A stretch of 64,000 bases of DNA. It comes from Shimia thalassica (lineage in GTDB: Bacteria; Pseudomonadota; Alphaproteobacteria; Rhodobacterales; Rhodobacteraceae). The stretch spans positions 1,116,001-1,180,000 of the forward strand of contig NZ_CYTW01000001.1 in the NCBI RefSeq assembly GCF_001458215.1. The letters are read 5' to 3'. The notes beneath the pieces are model-generated. The model worked only from the letters and a program-made list of their open reading frames with translations, did no database searches and was not told the origin of the DNA. The translations under genes and the position numbers were made by a program. This document shows positions 53,398 through 61,727 of the stretch, piece after piece (position 1 is the stretch's first letter; the number at the start of each line of letters is the position of its first letter).

Positions 53398-54519
53398 CTA
53401 TTGCCAGACCGCAACGGGATCGCCCATGACCTCCAAATCGGGGGTAATTCCCAAACCGGGCAAATTGGGGGCTTCTGCGCCGCCATTCACAAGCGGCGCC
53501 TCAAAGGTCGCGGTTGAACATGTCACCATCGCGCGAGGGTCCAATGCGTGTCGCAGCATATGGCGCGGTGTGGATTGTGCCATGTGGAGGATCGCAGCAA
53601 ACGCAATCTCTGATCCGGTGGTGTCCTGGACCGAGGTCACCAGACCGCCCGCCCGTGCAATCTCGCGTTGGCGGCGGGTGCGCGTCAGCCCGCCTTGTTT
53701 GGTGATTTTGAGGCCAACCCCATCACAGGCATCCGTTTGGATCGCATGAACAAGATCCTCTTCCGTCTGTATCAACTCGTCCAGAAGCAAAGGCACAGAG
53801 CAACGTTGGCGCAGCGAAAGGGTTTCGCGCCATGACGGGCAGGGGGCTTCCAGCACAAAATCGAGCCCGTCCGGCAACAATGCCAGAAGGCGCAGCGCCT
53901 GTTCGGGGCTCATTCCGTTGTTGGCATCTGCCAGAAACCATTCGCCGGCCTGGCGGTCGGCCAGACATGCCCGAATACGTTCTGCATCGATCATTGGCCC
54001 GCCTTCTGCTTCGGTCGCACCAACCTTGATCGAATGCCCCATAAACCCAAGCGCACGATGGCGCGCCACGCTCGCGCGCATCGCCTCTGGCGTGTCGCTG
54101 CCGATGGACGAAATCACCGGTACGGGTCCGGCAATACGTCCGCCCAACAGATCACACACCGGCAGGCCCGTCGATTTGCCGAAAATATCCCAGCAGGCAA
54201 TATCCAGAGGGGCCTTGGTATGATGGTGCCCTAAAAGGGCGAAATCCATCTGATCGTTGATCCGGTCACAAAGGCGCGGATCTGCCCCCAAAAGGGCTGG
54301 CACCAAATCCTCAAGACCGGCGCGAACGCCGCGGGCATGTGCGGCGATGTAATTGTTACCAAAAGGTGTGCTTTCGCCCCAGCCATCCAATCCGCAATCT
54401 GTCACGACGCGCACAAAGGTGGCATCAAACGATTGATATGTGCGTCCACCGGACAAACGATAGGTGCCTCCGGAATAAGGAAGGTCGACTTGATAGGCCT
54501 CGATACGAACGATTTTCAT
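53398..54519 (-). CDS. MR/MLE enolase-superfamily racemase or epimerase
   Basis: A 373-residue mandelate racemase/muconate lactonising enzyme-type protein: N-terminal capping domain and a barrel with first Lys in 'GHSIKVGA', metal ligands in 'FLADANNG', 'VLEAPC' and 'LLLDEL', and the second catalytic Lys in 'GVGLKITKQGGL'. The arrangement resembles 4-hydroxyproline-betaine 2-epimerase/cis-3-hydroxyproline dehydratase members. It overlaps the dddQ stop (ATGA), so it is translated with the DMSP lyase; its substrate is unknown. Confidence 0.87.
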   Translation of the reverse strand: MKIVRIEAYQVDLPYSGGTYRLSGGRTYQSFDATFVRVVTDCGLDGWGESTPFGNNYIAAHARGVRAGLEDLVPALLGADPRLCDRINDQMDFALLGHHHTKAPLDIACWDIFGKSTGLPVCDLLGGRIAGPVPVISSIGSDTPEAMRASVARHRALGFMGHSIKVGATEAEGGPMIDAERIRACLADRQAGEWFLADANNGMSPEQALRLLALLPDGLDFVLEAPCPSWRETLSLRQRCSVPLLLDELIQTEEDLVHAIQTDACDGVGLKITKQGGLTRTRRQREIARAGGLVTSVQDTTGSEIAFAAILHMAQSTPRHMLRHALDPRAMVTCSTATFEAPLVNGGAEAPNLPGLGITPDLEVMGDPVAVWQ

Positions 54520-55100
54520 GCGTTATCCATTCTTGGCAAGCCAGCCAGCCCTGCGCCGCGCCATAATACAAGGGTCAGGATGGGCTGGTCAGTGGTCATC
54601 ATGGCATGGCTTTGGTGGGATGCGTGAAACACGGCCTTTCCGGGGGACACCTTAACAGGGGCGCGGCCGTCTGCATAAAACGTCGCGCCCCCTGCAAGGC
54701 AAAGATAGATCTCTTCAGCTTCGTGATGGTGCCAGTCATACTTCAACCCAGCGCCCCAATAGGCCACGAAGGCACGCAAGTGGTTGCTGTGAAAATGACC
54801 CTTTGGACCAACCAGTTCAAAGTAGCCGTAATTGGCCAGAAAGTGCCGCCCGACCTGCTCTTCGGTATAGGTCTGGATCCAGTGACCCTCGTTTGCGGCC
54901 GCTTTTATACTTTGTACCAAAGGGCGGGTCAGTTCAGCGTCGGAGCAGGACAGTGTCTCGACCTGTGAAACAGCAGGAACCTTCAGGGGCGGGGTATCTG
55001 TCTCGGGTACTTCAACGGGCCATTCGGTAAAGGCCCGCATGTCTGGATGCCAGTTGCATACTGACCGTGCAGAGGCCAATGCGGAATGCATACAGGTCAT
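54516..55100 (-). CDS. dddQ: DMSP lyase, DddQ type (cupin)
   Basis: A 194-residue cupin that by family splits dimethylsulfoniopropionate to dimethyl sulfide and acrylate. Cupin motif 1 is H124-x-H126-x3-E130-x6-G137 in 'YDWHHHEAEEIY'; the second-motif histidine is H165 in 'SHQSHAM'; tyrosines Y121 and Y132 sit where DddQ has catalytic/ligand tyrosines, and 'YWGAGL', 'TLVLWRGAGL' are DddQ-typical. The frame is open far upstream, but the ATG at 55100 gives the usual 192-201 residues. Confidence 0.85.
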   Translation of the reverse strand: MTCMHSALASARSVCNWHPDMRAFTEWPVEVPETDTPPLKVPAVSQVETLSCSDAELTRPLVQSIKAAANEGHWIQTYTEEQVGRHFLANYGYFELVGPKGHFHSNHLRAFVAYWGAGLKYDWHHHEAEEIYLCLAGGATFYADGRAPVKVSPGKAVFHASHQSHAMMTTDQPILTLVLWRGAGLAGLPRMDNA

Positions 55101-55196
55101 GTCGTCACCATGACGTGCGAGTGTGGCTGAAACATGCGCGTGCCTCCTGTGCTGAATAGAGTGTCCCAATAGCAAAACCGTCTCATCGAAAACTGT

Positions 55197-55231
55197 GCTG
55201 TTCTGCATCAACAGCGACACGTGCAATGTCG
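55197..55231. promoter_or_regulatory. Two adjacent dyads in the dddQ-adh divergent promoter
   Basis: GCTGTT-N7-AACAGC (55197-55215) runs into CGACA-N7-TGTCG (55215-55231). Both have 7-base spacers. Each arm is short, so chance is possible; they lie 97-131 bases before dddQ. Confidence 0.3.
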
Positions 55232-55382
55232 GCTTTGGTCTTTGCGTATGAGAGCGGATGCTTGGTGTGATTGCCGCACGTTTTCCTTTGAAAGGGCGGG
55301 CAAGACGGGTCAAACTGGCCTTGGTGCAGATGACGTCGCGCCGGTTCCAGTCCTTCTTTCTATCCTGAATGCGAGTGTGTTG

Positions 55383-56432
55383 ATGAAAGCTGCCCTTCTC
55401 GAAACCTATAGAGCAGAGCCGAAACTGGCGAATGTGCCTGATCCGGCATGTCCGCGTGACGGGGTGATTGTTGGCGTGCGCGCCTGTGGTGTGTGCAGGT
55501 CCGACCATCATGCCTGGCAAGGTGCGGATCCTGATGTGGAACTGCCGCATGTCATGGGGCATGAATTTTCAGGAGAAGTGATAGAAGTCGGGGCCGACTG
55601 TCATCGTTTTCAGGTGGGGGATCGCGTGACGGCCCCGTTTATTCTGGGCTGCGGGCATTGCCCTGATTGCCAAACGGGGCAGCCAACGGTGTGCAACAAA
55701 CAGCAGGTCATCGGGTTTTCGTTTTGGGGGGCCTTTGCCGAGGCCGTGGCAATCCCGCATGCAGATTACAATCTTGTGCGGCTTCCCGAAGCTGTCAGCT
55801 TTGAAGATGCAGCCGGCATGGGCTGTCGTGTCACAACTGCGTGGCGTGCGCTGACGGATCGCGCGGGTTTGAAACCCGGCGAATGGGTGGTCGTGCATGG
55901 ATGTGGCGGAGTCGGGCTTTCTGCGATTTTGATCGCGGCTGCCTTGGGCGCGCGTATTCTTGCCGTCGATGTGAGCGAGGACGCATTGACCCAAGCGCGG
56001 CTTATGGGGGCAAATGAAACGCTCAATGCCTCCGGAATTGGGGATGTCGGCGCGGTCGTGCGCGATATGACGGAGGGTGGCGCGCATGTTTCGTTAGACG
56101 CGCTGGGCGTGAGCGCCACGTTTGACAATACATTACGCTCCCTTCGAAAGCTTGGGCGACACATACAAGTTGGAATGCCCGTCGGAGATCACGCCGCTGT
56201 CACGCTTCCGCTTTTAGAGCTGGTTTATGCGCGACAGCTGAGTTTGCACGGAATGCGCGGTCTGGGCGCGACGGGGTTTCCGGCCTTGTTTGATATGATC
56301 TCGGCAGGGCGGCTGAACCTCGGTGGTTTGGTGACGCGCAGCTTGTCTTTGTCGCAATTGGGAAATGCGCTGCGGGAGATGGATGGGACGCAACCCGCTG
56401 GTGTTACGGTGATCAACAGGATGACAGTCTAA
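55383..56432 (+). CDS. Zinc-dependent alcohol dehydrogenase (MDR family)
   Basis: A 349-residue medium-chain dehydrogenase: catalytic zinc ligands in 'CGVCRSDHH' and 'GHEFSGEV', structural zinc cysteines 'CGHCPDCQTGQPTVC', NAD loop 'VHGCGGVGLSAI'. It diverges from dddQ and might act on a downstream C3 product, but that is inference. I start at 55383, where family similarity begins ('MKAALLETYRAEPKL'); the ribosome-binding site is poor. Confidence 0.88.
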   Translation: MKAALLETYRAEPKLANVPDPACPRDGVIVGVRACGVCRSDHHAWQGADPDVELPHVMGHEFSGEVIEVGADCHRFQVGDRVTAPFILGCGHCPDCQTGQPTVCNKQQVIGFSFWGAFAEAVAIPHADYNLVRLPEAVSFEDAAGMGCRVTTAWRALTDRAGLKPGEWVVVHGCGGVGLSAILIAAALGARILAVDVSEDALTQARLMGANETLNASGIGDVGAVVRDMTEGGAHVSLDALGVSATFDNTLRSLRKLGRHIQVGMPVGDHAAVTLPLLELVYARQLSLHGMRGLGATGFPALFDMISAGRLNLGGLVTRSLSLSQLGNALREMDGTQPAGVTVINRMTV

Positions 56433-56836
56433 TGGAAGAGTTAAACGGCCGCTGCCTGTGCGGGCAGGTCACATGGACCAGCGAGGGAACGGTGCTTTGG
56501 TCCGGTATCTGTCATTGTGAAAGTTGCAGACGCGCCAACGCGGCGCCAATGGTGCCGTTTTTCGGCGTGCCCCGCGCGGAATTGCGCATCAATGGACGCC
56601 TGTCGACATATGCCTCTTCCGTCGGGGTCGAGCGCGGGTTTTGCGCTGAGTGTGGTGCGCCGGTCTACTACAAAAATGAAAAATGGCCGGAAGAGACACA
56701 TCTGATGTCTTTGACGCTGGATGATCCGAACCGTGTTCCACCGCGCGAGCATTATCATTGGGCCGAGCGTGTGGTCTGGGAAGGCGGCGCGGCGTTTCTT
56801 CCTAAACATGATGCTTCGGCCGAAACCACGAAATAA
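56432..56836 (+). CDS. GFA (glutathione-dependent formaldehyde-activating) family protein
   Basis: A 134-residue CENP-V/GFA-fold zinc protein: 'GRCLCGQVTW', 'CHCESCRRANAAPMVPFFGVP', 'GFCAECGAPVYY'. Family members bind zinc; only some act on S-hydroxymethylglutathione. ATG overlaps the dehydrogenase stop (TAATG). Confidence 0.9.
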   Translation: MEELNGRCLCGQVTWTSEGTVLWSGICHCESCRRANAAPMVPFFGVPRAELRINGRLSTYASSVGVERGFCAECGAPVYYKNEKWPEETHLMSLTLDDPNRVPPREHYHWAERVVWEGGAAFLPKHDASAETTK

Positions 56837-56987
56837 CGTCCATTTTTCTGTAGGGGGGGGGCTGTAGATCAAATGGCGGTGCTCTCTTGCGTATGGTGCG
56901 TTTGCCAATCGACATTCACTCAAATCTACATTCATTTGTGAACGCCACACTGTGCTGCGCGCACGTTCAAAACCGGAGACAATATTA

Positions 56988-57377
56988 ATGAGCCTTTTTG
57001 ACGAAGACCTGTTCCTGCAGGGGCTAGAGCAACGCAAATCCACCTTGGGTGCAGAATATGTGGAAAAGAACCTTGCTGCGGCGGATGATTTTTCCCGCCC
57101 CTTCCAAGAGGCGATGACCGCGTGGTGCTGGGGGTTTGGATGGGGCGATGATGTCATCGATGCCAAAACCCGCAGCATGATGAACCTCGCCATGATTGGC
57201 GCGCTGGGCAAAATGCACGAGTGGGAGCTTCATTGTAAGGGTGCGCTGAACAACGGTGTCAGCAAAGAAGAGATCCGCGCGATCATTCATGTTGTCGCGA
57301 TCTATTGCGGTGTGCCGCAAGCGCTTGAATGTTTCCGCGCCGCCCGCAAGGTTCTGGACGAGCGCGGGATGCTCTAG
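56988..57377 (+). CDS. Carboxymuconolactone decarboxylase-family protein
   Basis: A 129-residue CMD-family protein ('FQEAMTAWCWGFGWGDDVIDAKTRSMMNLAMIGALGKMHEWELHCKGALNNGVSKEEIRAIIHVVAIYCGVPQALECF' across about 40-120, given in part). It resembles PcaC; without other protocatechuate genes its true reaction is open. GGAG precedes the ATG at 56988. Confidence 0.87.
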   Translation: MSLFDEDLFLQGLEQRKSTLGAEYVEKNLAAADDFSRPFQEAMTAWCWGFGWGDDVIDAKTRSMMNLAMIGALGKMHEWELHCKGALNNGVSKEEIRAIIHVVAIYCGVPQALECFRAARKVLDERGML

Positions 57378-57405
57378 TTCAAGCCATCCAATGTACGAGT
57401 AATCC

Positions 57406-57435
57406 AAGGGGCGTCTCTGTTTGAGCGCCCCTTTG
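57406..57435 (+). terminator. Terminator after the CMD-family gene
   Basis: AAGGGGCG (57406-57413) / CGCCCCTT (57426-57433), followed by TG. It isolates the upstream genes from the mraZ leader. Confidence 0.7.
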
Positions 57436-57449
57436 TCGTAGGGCCGGTA

Positions 57450-57483
57450 TGGGAGAACGTCCCGCTTGTGGGAATTTATGGGA
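57450..57483 (+). promoter_or_regulatory. MraZ-type box cluster 1 (TGGGA direct repeats)
   Basis: TGGGA at 57450, 57469 and 57479; the last two are TGGGA-ATTTA-TGGGA, the TGGGN-N5-TGGGN pattern known for MraZ operators. More boxes follow at 57560-57574 (- strand), 57616-57630 and 57713-57717. Confidence 0.6.
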
Positions 57484-57767
57484 TCAGGCGTCCATTTTGC
57501 TGTGATCTCTCCGAATCAAATCGCCGACTAGGACAGATTTCCAGCGAAAACAGCCGGTTTTCCCTGTGATCCCAAAGAGGCCATGTCCAAAAAAAAGGCA
57601 TTGGCATGAAAAAATTGGGAAATTGCGGGAATTGCTTGTTTTGAGTGGTTGGTGGCATATGTCGTGTATCTTGGTCACGTGTCTGCATATATGTGGGGTG
57701 TTGTGGTTCGAATGGGACCCCATTATCTTGATTTCAGTGAATCTCAGAATCGATTTACAACGATAAT

Positions 57768-57802
57768 TCCCAAAAATTTCTGTTGCTTCCCATGAATTCC
57801 CA
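57768..57802 (-). promoter_or_regulatory. MraZ-type box cluster 2, inverted orientation, with nearby promoter
   Basis: TCCCA at 57768, 57788 and 57798, i.e. TGGGA on the - strand with 10- and 20-base steps; 57788-57802 is TGGGA-ATTCA-TGGGA. A possible promoter TTGATT-N17-AATAAA (57812-57840) follows immediately. Confidence 0.55.
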
Positions 57803-57845
57803 TGTCATTCCTTGATTACACGATGAGGACGGGAAATAAAAAAGG

Positions 57846-58030
57846 GGCGACTAAAGACCCCAAGAAAATCCCAAGTCAGGTTTCATACAGGCCCCGCTTT
57901 CATCGAACCAAGAGATCCGGCGCGCGGGCGAGCAGACATCCCCCCAGGTGGCGCGCGCAGCTGGACACCCCGCTAGACGGGACGAGGGCGGCGGTTTGAT
58001 CAGTGGCAGCAGATCAAACCGCCGTTTCCC
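57846..58030 (+). ncRNA. Candidate UpsM-like leader sRNA upstream of mraZ
   Basis: In Rhodobacter sphaeroides the dcw cluster has a long 5' leader that is terminated early to give the abundant sRNA UpsM (about 206 nt). Here the same position holds a promoter-like pair (57812-57840) about 185 bases before a strong hairpin (57974-58035). The ends are approximate; homology is inferred from layout, not from alignment. The remaining 57378-58084 region has no credible gene. Confidence 0.5.
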
Positions 58031-58035
58031 GTCTA
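57974..58035 (+). terminator. Long two-part hairpin directly before mraZ
   Basis: Inner stem GGCGGTTTGATC (57990-58001) / GATCAAACCGCC (58012-58023), 12 perfect pairs; outer stem TAGACGGGA (57974-57982) / TCCCGTCTA (58027-58035), 9 perfect pairs. GTTT follows the inner stem. It fits a leaky terminator that divides leader RNA from mraZ mRNA. Confidence 0.75.
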
Positions 58036-58084
58036 AGGGACCATGAAACAGACACGGGGACAGGAGAGAAGGACCGGGCAGGCA

Positions 58085-58582
58085 GTGGCACGCAGGTTCA
58101 GAGGTGAAAGCCACCATAAGGTGGATGCTAAGGGTAGGGTCTCGATTCCTGCCTCATTTCGCCGTGTGCTCGAATCTGGTGATCCGAATTGGGAAAGTGG
58201 CGAAGCGCCAACCCTTGTGATCGTCTATGGCGGTCATACCCGTAATTATCTCGAATGCTTTACAATTAACGCGATGGACGAAGTCGAAGACCGCATCCTG
58301 AAAATGGGCCGCGGCGACAAACGCCGTCTCGCGTTGTCCCGCCTTTACCTTCAGCAATCGCTTGAAACCAACGTTGATGGCACCGGGCGGCTTGTGCTGC
58401 CCAAAGAGTTGCGCGACAAAATCGGTTTGGACGGCACTGCCTTCTTTGCTGGTAAGGGCGATACGTTCGAAGTCTGGAACCCCGAGACTTACGAAGAGAA
58501 CTTTGCGGCTCAGCTTGAGCCTGATGATGATTTTGACCCGGATCTAGACCCTGCGGTCTATCTGGATGGATTTGGAGGGTAA
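58085..58582 (+). CDS. mraZ: MraZ, transcriptional regulator of the dcw cluster
   Basis: A 165-residue protein with two AbrB-like SpoVT/MraZ domains ('RRFRGESHHKVDAKGRVSIPASFRRVLE' spans about 3-30; 'ETNVDGTGRLVLPKELRDKIGL' about 100-121). MraZ forms rings and represses its own operon through TGGGN repeats, which abound upstream. The GTG at 58085 matches the usual N-terminus; an ATG at 58043 with AAGGG would add 14 atypical residues. Confidence 0.92.
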   Translation: MARRFRGESHHKVDAKGRVSIPASFRRVLESGDPNWESGEAPTLVIVYGGHTRNYLECFTINAMDEVEDRILKMGRGDKRRLALSRLYLQQSLETNVDGTGRLVLPKELRDKIGLDGTAFFAGKGDTFEVWNPETYEENFAAQLEPDDDFDPDLDPAVYLDGFGG

Positions 58583-58585
58583 GGC

Positions 58586-59578
58586 ATGTCGGACCTGCCA
58601 ACACCTTCTGACGATGCTCCTCATATTCCTGTACTGCTTGGCCCAATCCTTAAAACGTGCGGCCCGATTGCGGGAACATGGCTGGATGGCACATTTGGCG
58701 CGGGTGGGTATACACGTGGATTGTTGGATGCCGGCGCGGATCAGGTGATCGGCGTTGATCGCGATCCGCTGGCTTTTAAAATGGCAGAAAGCTGGCTTGG
58801 GGACTATGGCAATCGCATCCGCATGGTGCAGGGTGTCTTTTCCCGCATGGACGAATTCGCACAGGATCTGGACGGTGTGGTTCTGGACCTTGGCGTGAGC
58901 TCGATGCAGCTGGATCTTGCGGAGCGCGGCTTTTCCTTCTTGCGTGACGGTCCTTTGGACATGCGCATGTCACAGGACGGCATGAGCGCCGCAGACATCG
59001 TGAACACCGCATCGGAAACCGAGATCGCAGATATCCTGTTTCACTACGGAGAAGAACGTGCCAGTCGGCGCATCGCACGCGCGATCTTGCGGGAGCGCGA
59101 GATTGAGCCGATTACCTCTACGTTAAAATTGGCCGAAGTGGTCGAAGGGTGCCTTCCGCGTGCCAAACCGGGGCGTTCGCATCCCGCAACCCGCAGCTTT
59201 CAGGCCTTGCGCATTGCAGTGAACGACGAATATGGCGAATTGTTCCGTGGCCTTCAGGCCGCCGAACGCGCGTTAAAGCCGGGCGGATTGCTTGCGGTTG
59301 TGACGTTCCATTCGATCGAAGATCGCATGGTAAAGCGTTTCATGCAGACACGCGCTGGCAAGACCGGAAGCGTCAACCGGTACGCCCCCGAAATCGAACA
59401 GGAAAAACCCGCCTTTGAACTGGTGACGCGCAAAGCCGTCGGGCCGGATGATGATGAATTGGCCGTTAACCCGCGTTCGCGCTCGGCAAAGCTGCGCGTG
59501 GCGCGACGCACGGATGCGCCGTCAGGCGAGGTGGAAGGCAAGCAATTGGGAATGCCCATGGCTGGAGGTCGTCGCTGA
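58586..59578 (+). CDS. rsmH: 16S rRNA (cytosine(1402)-N(4))-methyltransferase RsmH
   Basis: A 330-residue SAM enzyme: '[12 protein letters not shown]', '[28 protein letters not shown]' (about 33-60), '[12 protein letters not shown]', '[17 protein letters not shown]' and '[15 protein letters not shown]'. It methylates C1402 in the ribosomal P site. Starts three bases after mraZ; stop overlaps ftsL (TGATG). Confidence 0.97.
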   Translation: MSDLPTPSDDAPHIPVLLGPILKTCGPIAGTWLDGTFGAGGYTRGLLDAGADQVIGVDRDPLAFKMAESWLGDYGNRIRMVQGVFSRMDEFAQDLDGVVLDLGVSSMQLDLAERGFSFLRDGPLDMRMSQDGMSAADIVNTASETEIADILFHYGEERASRRIARAILREREIEPITSTLKLAEVVEGCLPRAKPGRSHPATRSFQALRIAVNDEYGELFRGLQAAERALKPGGLLAVVTFHSIEDRMVKRFMQTRAGKTGSVNRYAPEIEQEKPAFELVTRKAVGPDDDELAVNPRSRSAKLRVARRTDAPSGEVEGKQLGMPMAGGRR

Positions 59579-59925
59579 TGCGAAGCATTGTTTTGTTGAT
59601 GACTGCTTTGGCCGTGATCGGGTTGGCTGTTTGGGCTTATCGTGAAAATTACCGCACACAAAACATGATCGGCCAAACCGCCCAAGTGCAACGCGAGATC
59701 GGCGCAGCCCGTGAAAGGTTGTCTGTTTTGCGTGCCGAATGGGCCTATCTCAACCGTCCGGATCGCTTGCGGGATCTGGCCGAGCTGAATTTTGACAGCC
59801 TGCAATTGCTGCCATTGCGCCCCGACCAGTTTGGCAAGGTGGATCAGGTGACCTATCCGCCTCTTGAATCCGATCTTGAAATTGATGGCATCGTAGATGT
59901 CTCGAGCGCGGAGTCTTACCCATGA
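59578..59925 (+). CDS. ftsL: Cell-division protein FtsL
   Basis: A 115-residue single-pass protein: N-terminal helix ('SIVLLMTALAVIGLAVWAY', 3-21), then a short coiled coil ('MIGQTAQVQREIGAARERLSVLRAEWAYLN'). Sequence is weakly conserved; position between rsmH and ftsI supports the call. The stop overlaps ftsI (ATGA). Confidence 0.9.
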   Translation: MRSIVLLMTALAVIGLAVWAYRENYRTQNMIGQTAQVQREIGAARERLSVLRAEWAYLNRPDRLRDLAELNFDSLQLLPLRPDQFGKVDQVTYPPLESDLEIDGIVDVSSAESYP

Positions 59926-61706
59926 TCCGCACGCCACTGCGCCCGTTGGCCCGCATTTTGCCCGCACGTGACACCGGTGAAAATCCGGATGTGATCGAAC
60001 GCGAAAATATCCGCCAGCGTCACGAGGACATGCGCGACAAGGCACGCGCTCGTGCAGAAAGCCGCCTGTTCTTTATGGCAGTGGTCTTTTTGGGCCTGTT
60101 TGTCACCGTTGGGGCAAGAATGGCCCTGCTGGCCGTTTCGGAACCGATGGAGCCCCGTGCCGCAACCAGTGGATCGTCCATCACGACCCAGCGTGCGGAT
60201 ATTGTGGATCGCAAGGGCCGCATTCTGGCGACCAACCTCGAAACGCATTCCTTGTATGCCCAGCCACAAGCGATGATCGATAAAGAACGGGTCGCGCAAG
60301 AGTTGGTTGCGATTTTCCCCGATCTTGATGAAGACCGTTTGGTGCGGGACTTTACCGGCAAGCGTAAGTTCCTTTGGGTGAAGAAGAAAATTAGCCCTGA
60401 GCAACGTCAGGCGGTCCATGATATTGGTGACCCCGGTTTGCTTTTCGGGCCACGCGAAATGCGTCTTTATCCCAATGGCCGCCTTGCGGCGCATGTTATG
60501 GGGGGTGCCAGCTTTGGCAAAGAAGACGTCCACGCAGCCGAGGTTATCGGTGTTGCTGGTGTAGAAAGCTATTTCGACGACGTGCTGCGCGATCCCGCAA
60601 ATGGCGGTAAGGCGCTGACGCTTTCGTTGGATTTGACGGTGCAGGACGCGACAGAGCGGGTGCTCTATGGCGGTATGAAGCTGTTGAATGCCAAAGGGGC
60701 CGCCGCGGTTCTGATGGATGTGCACACCGGCGAGATCCTCGCGCTGGCCAGCTTGCCAGACTTTGACCCCAATGATCGTCCACGTCCGCCAACCGAAGGC
60801 AATCCGTCAGACAGCCCGCTGTTCAACCGTGCGGTTCAGGGCCTGTACGAGCTTGGCTCGACCTTTAAAATCTTTACGGCAGCTCAGGCAATGGAGCTTG
60901 GGCTTGCCAGTCCTTCAACCCTGATCAAAACGGCTGGCCCCTTGCGCTGGGGCAAGTTCAAGATTCGGGACTTTCACAACTATGGTCCGCAGTTGACGTT
61001 GACCAAGGTGATCGTGAAATCATCCAACATCGGCACCGCCCGTATGGCACAGGTGATTGGCGCAAAACGCCAGCAGGATTTCCTGCGTGATCTAGGCTTC
61101 TTTGATCCCACACCAGTCGAGATCGTCGAAGCCAAAGGTGCACAGCCGTTGTTGCCGAAAAACTGGTCGGAATTGTCTGCAATGACAGTGTCTTATGGCC
61201 ATGGCTTGTCAAGCAGCCCGCTGCATCTGGCTGCGGGCTATGCCGCTGTTGCCAATGGCGGCAAGCGTGTGATCCCGACTTTGCTGAAGCGCGACACCCC
61301 CCAAGAAGGGCCGCGCGTCATGTCCGAGGCTTCGTCACGCGAAGCCCGGCAAATGCTGCGCAAGGTCGTGACCGAAGGCACCGCGAGTTTCGGTGAGGTG
61401 CCCGGCTATGCTGTGGGCGGTAAAACCGGCACGGCAGACAAGCCCAAAGAGCGCGGGGGCGGATATTACGAAGACAAGGTTATCGCGACCTTCGCGTCGA
61501 TCTTTCCGGCCCATGATCCCAAATACGTTTTGATCGTTACACTCGACGAACCTGTCGAAACATCCGGTGCCAAGCCGCGCCGTACTGCGGGCTGGACTGC
61601 GGTGCCGGTTGCGGCAGAAATGATCGGACGTGTGGCACCGCTTCTTGGGCTGCGTCCAGAAGTTGAACCCGGCCGGCTTGCTGATATAACGCTGACCTCA
61701 AACTAA
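59922..61706 (+). CDS. ftsI: FtsI, septal peptidoglycan transpeptidase (PBP3)
   Basis: A 594-residue class B penicillin-binding protein: one membrane helix (about 47-68), dimerisation domain ('ADIVDRKGRILATN') and transpeptidase domain with SxxK 'GSTFKIF', SxN 'KSSNIGTARM' and KTG 'GGKTGTADK'. It cross-links septal murein with FtsW. Normal length. Confidence 0.97.
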   Translation: MIRTPLRPLARILPARDTGENPDVIERENIRQRHEDMRDKARARAESRLFFMAVVFLGLFVTVGARMALLAVSEPMEPRAATSGSSITTQRADIVDRKGRILATNLETHSLYAQPQAMIDKERVAQELVAIFPDLDEDRLVRDFTGKRKFLWVKKKISPEQRQAVHDIGDPGLLFGPREMRLYPNGRLAAHVMGGASFGKEDVHAAEVIGVAGVESYFDDVLRDPANGGKALTLSLDLTVQDATERVLYGGMKLLNAKGAAAVLMDVHTGEILALASLPDFDPNDRPRPPTEGNPSDSPLFNRAVQGLYELGSTFKIFTAAQAMELGLASPSTLIKTAGPLRWGKFKIRDFHNYGPQLTLTKVIVKSSNIGTARMAQVIGAKRQQDFLRDLGFFDPTPVEIVEAKGAQPLLPKNWSELSAMTVSYGHGLSSSPLHLAAGYAAVANGGKRVIPTLLKRDTPQEGPRVMSEASSREARQMLRKVVTEGTASFGEVPGYAVGGKTGTADKPKERGGGYYEDKVIATFASIFPAHDPKYVLIVTLDEPVETSGAKPRRTAGWTAVPVAAEMIGRVAPLLGLRPEVEPGRLADITLTSN

Positions 61707-61727
61707 CGCCAAAAAAGGGCAGGGCAG

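Noticed and set aside
55101-55562. N-terminal extension of dddQ
   Set aside because: The frame stays open upstream, but the added residues do not resemble DddQ, cover the divergent promoter and would nearly double the usual length.
57566-57766. A 66-codon + strand frame in the mraZ leader
   Set aside because: No ribosome-binding site or family, and it runs through several regulatory repeats.
57378-58042. RNase P RNA gene upstream of mraZ
   Set aside because: I looked for the conserved GAGGAAAGTCC-type core and found none; the region is better explained as a long mRNA leader.
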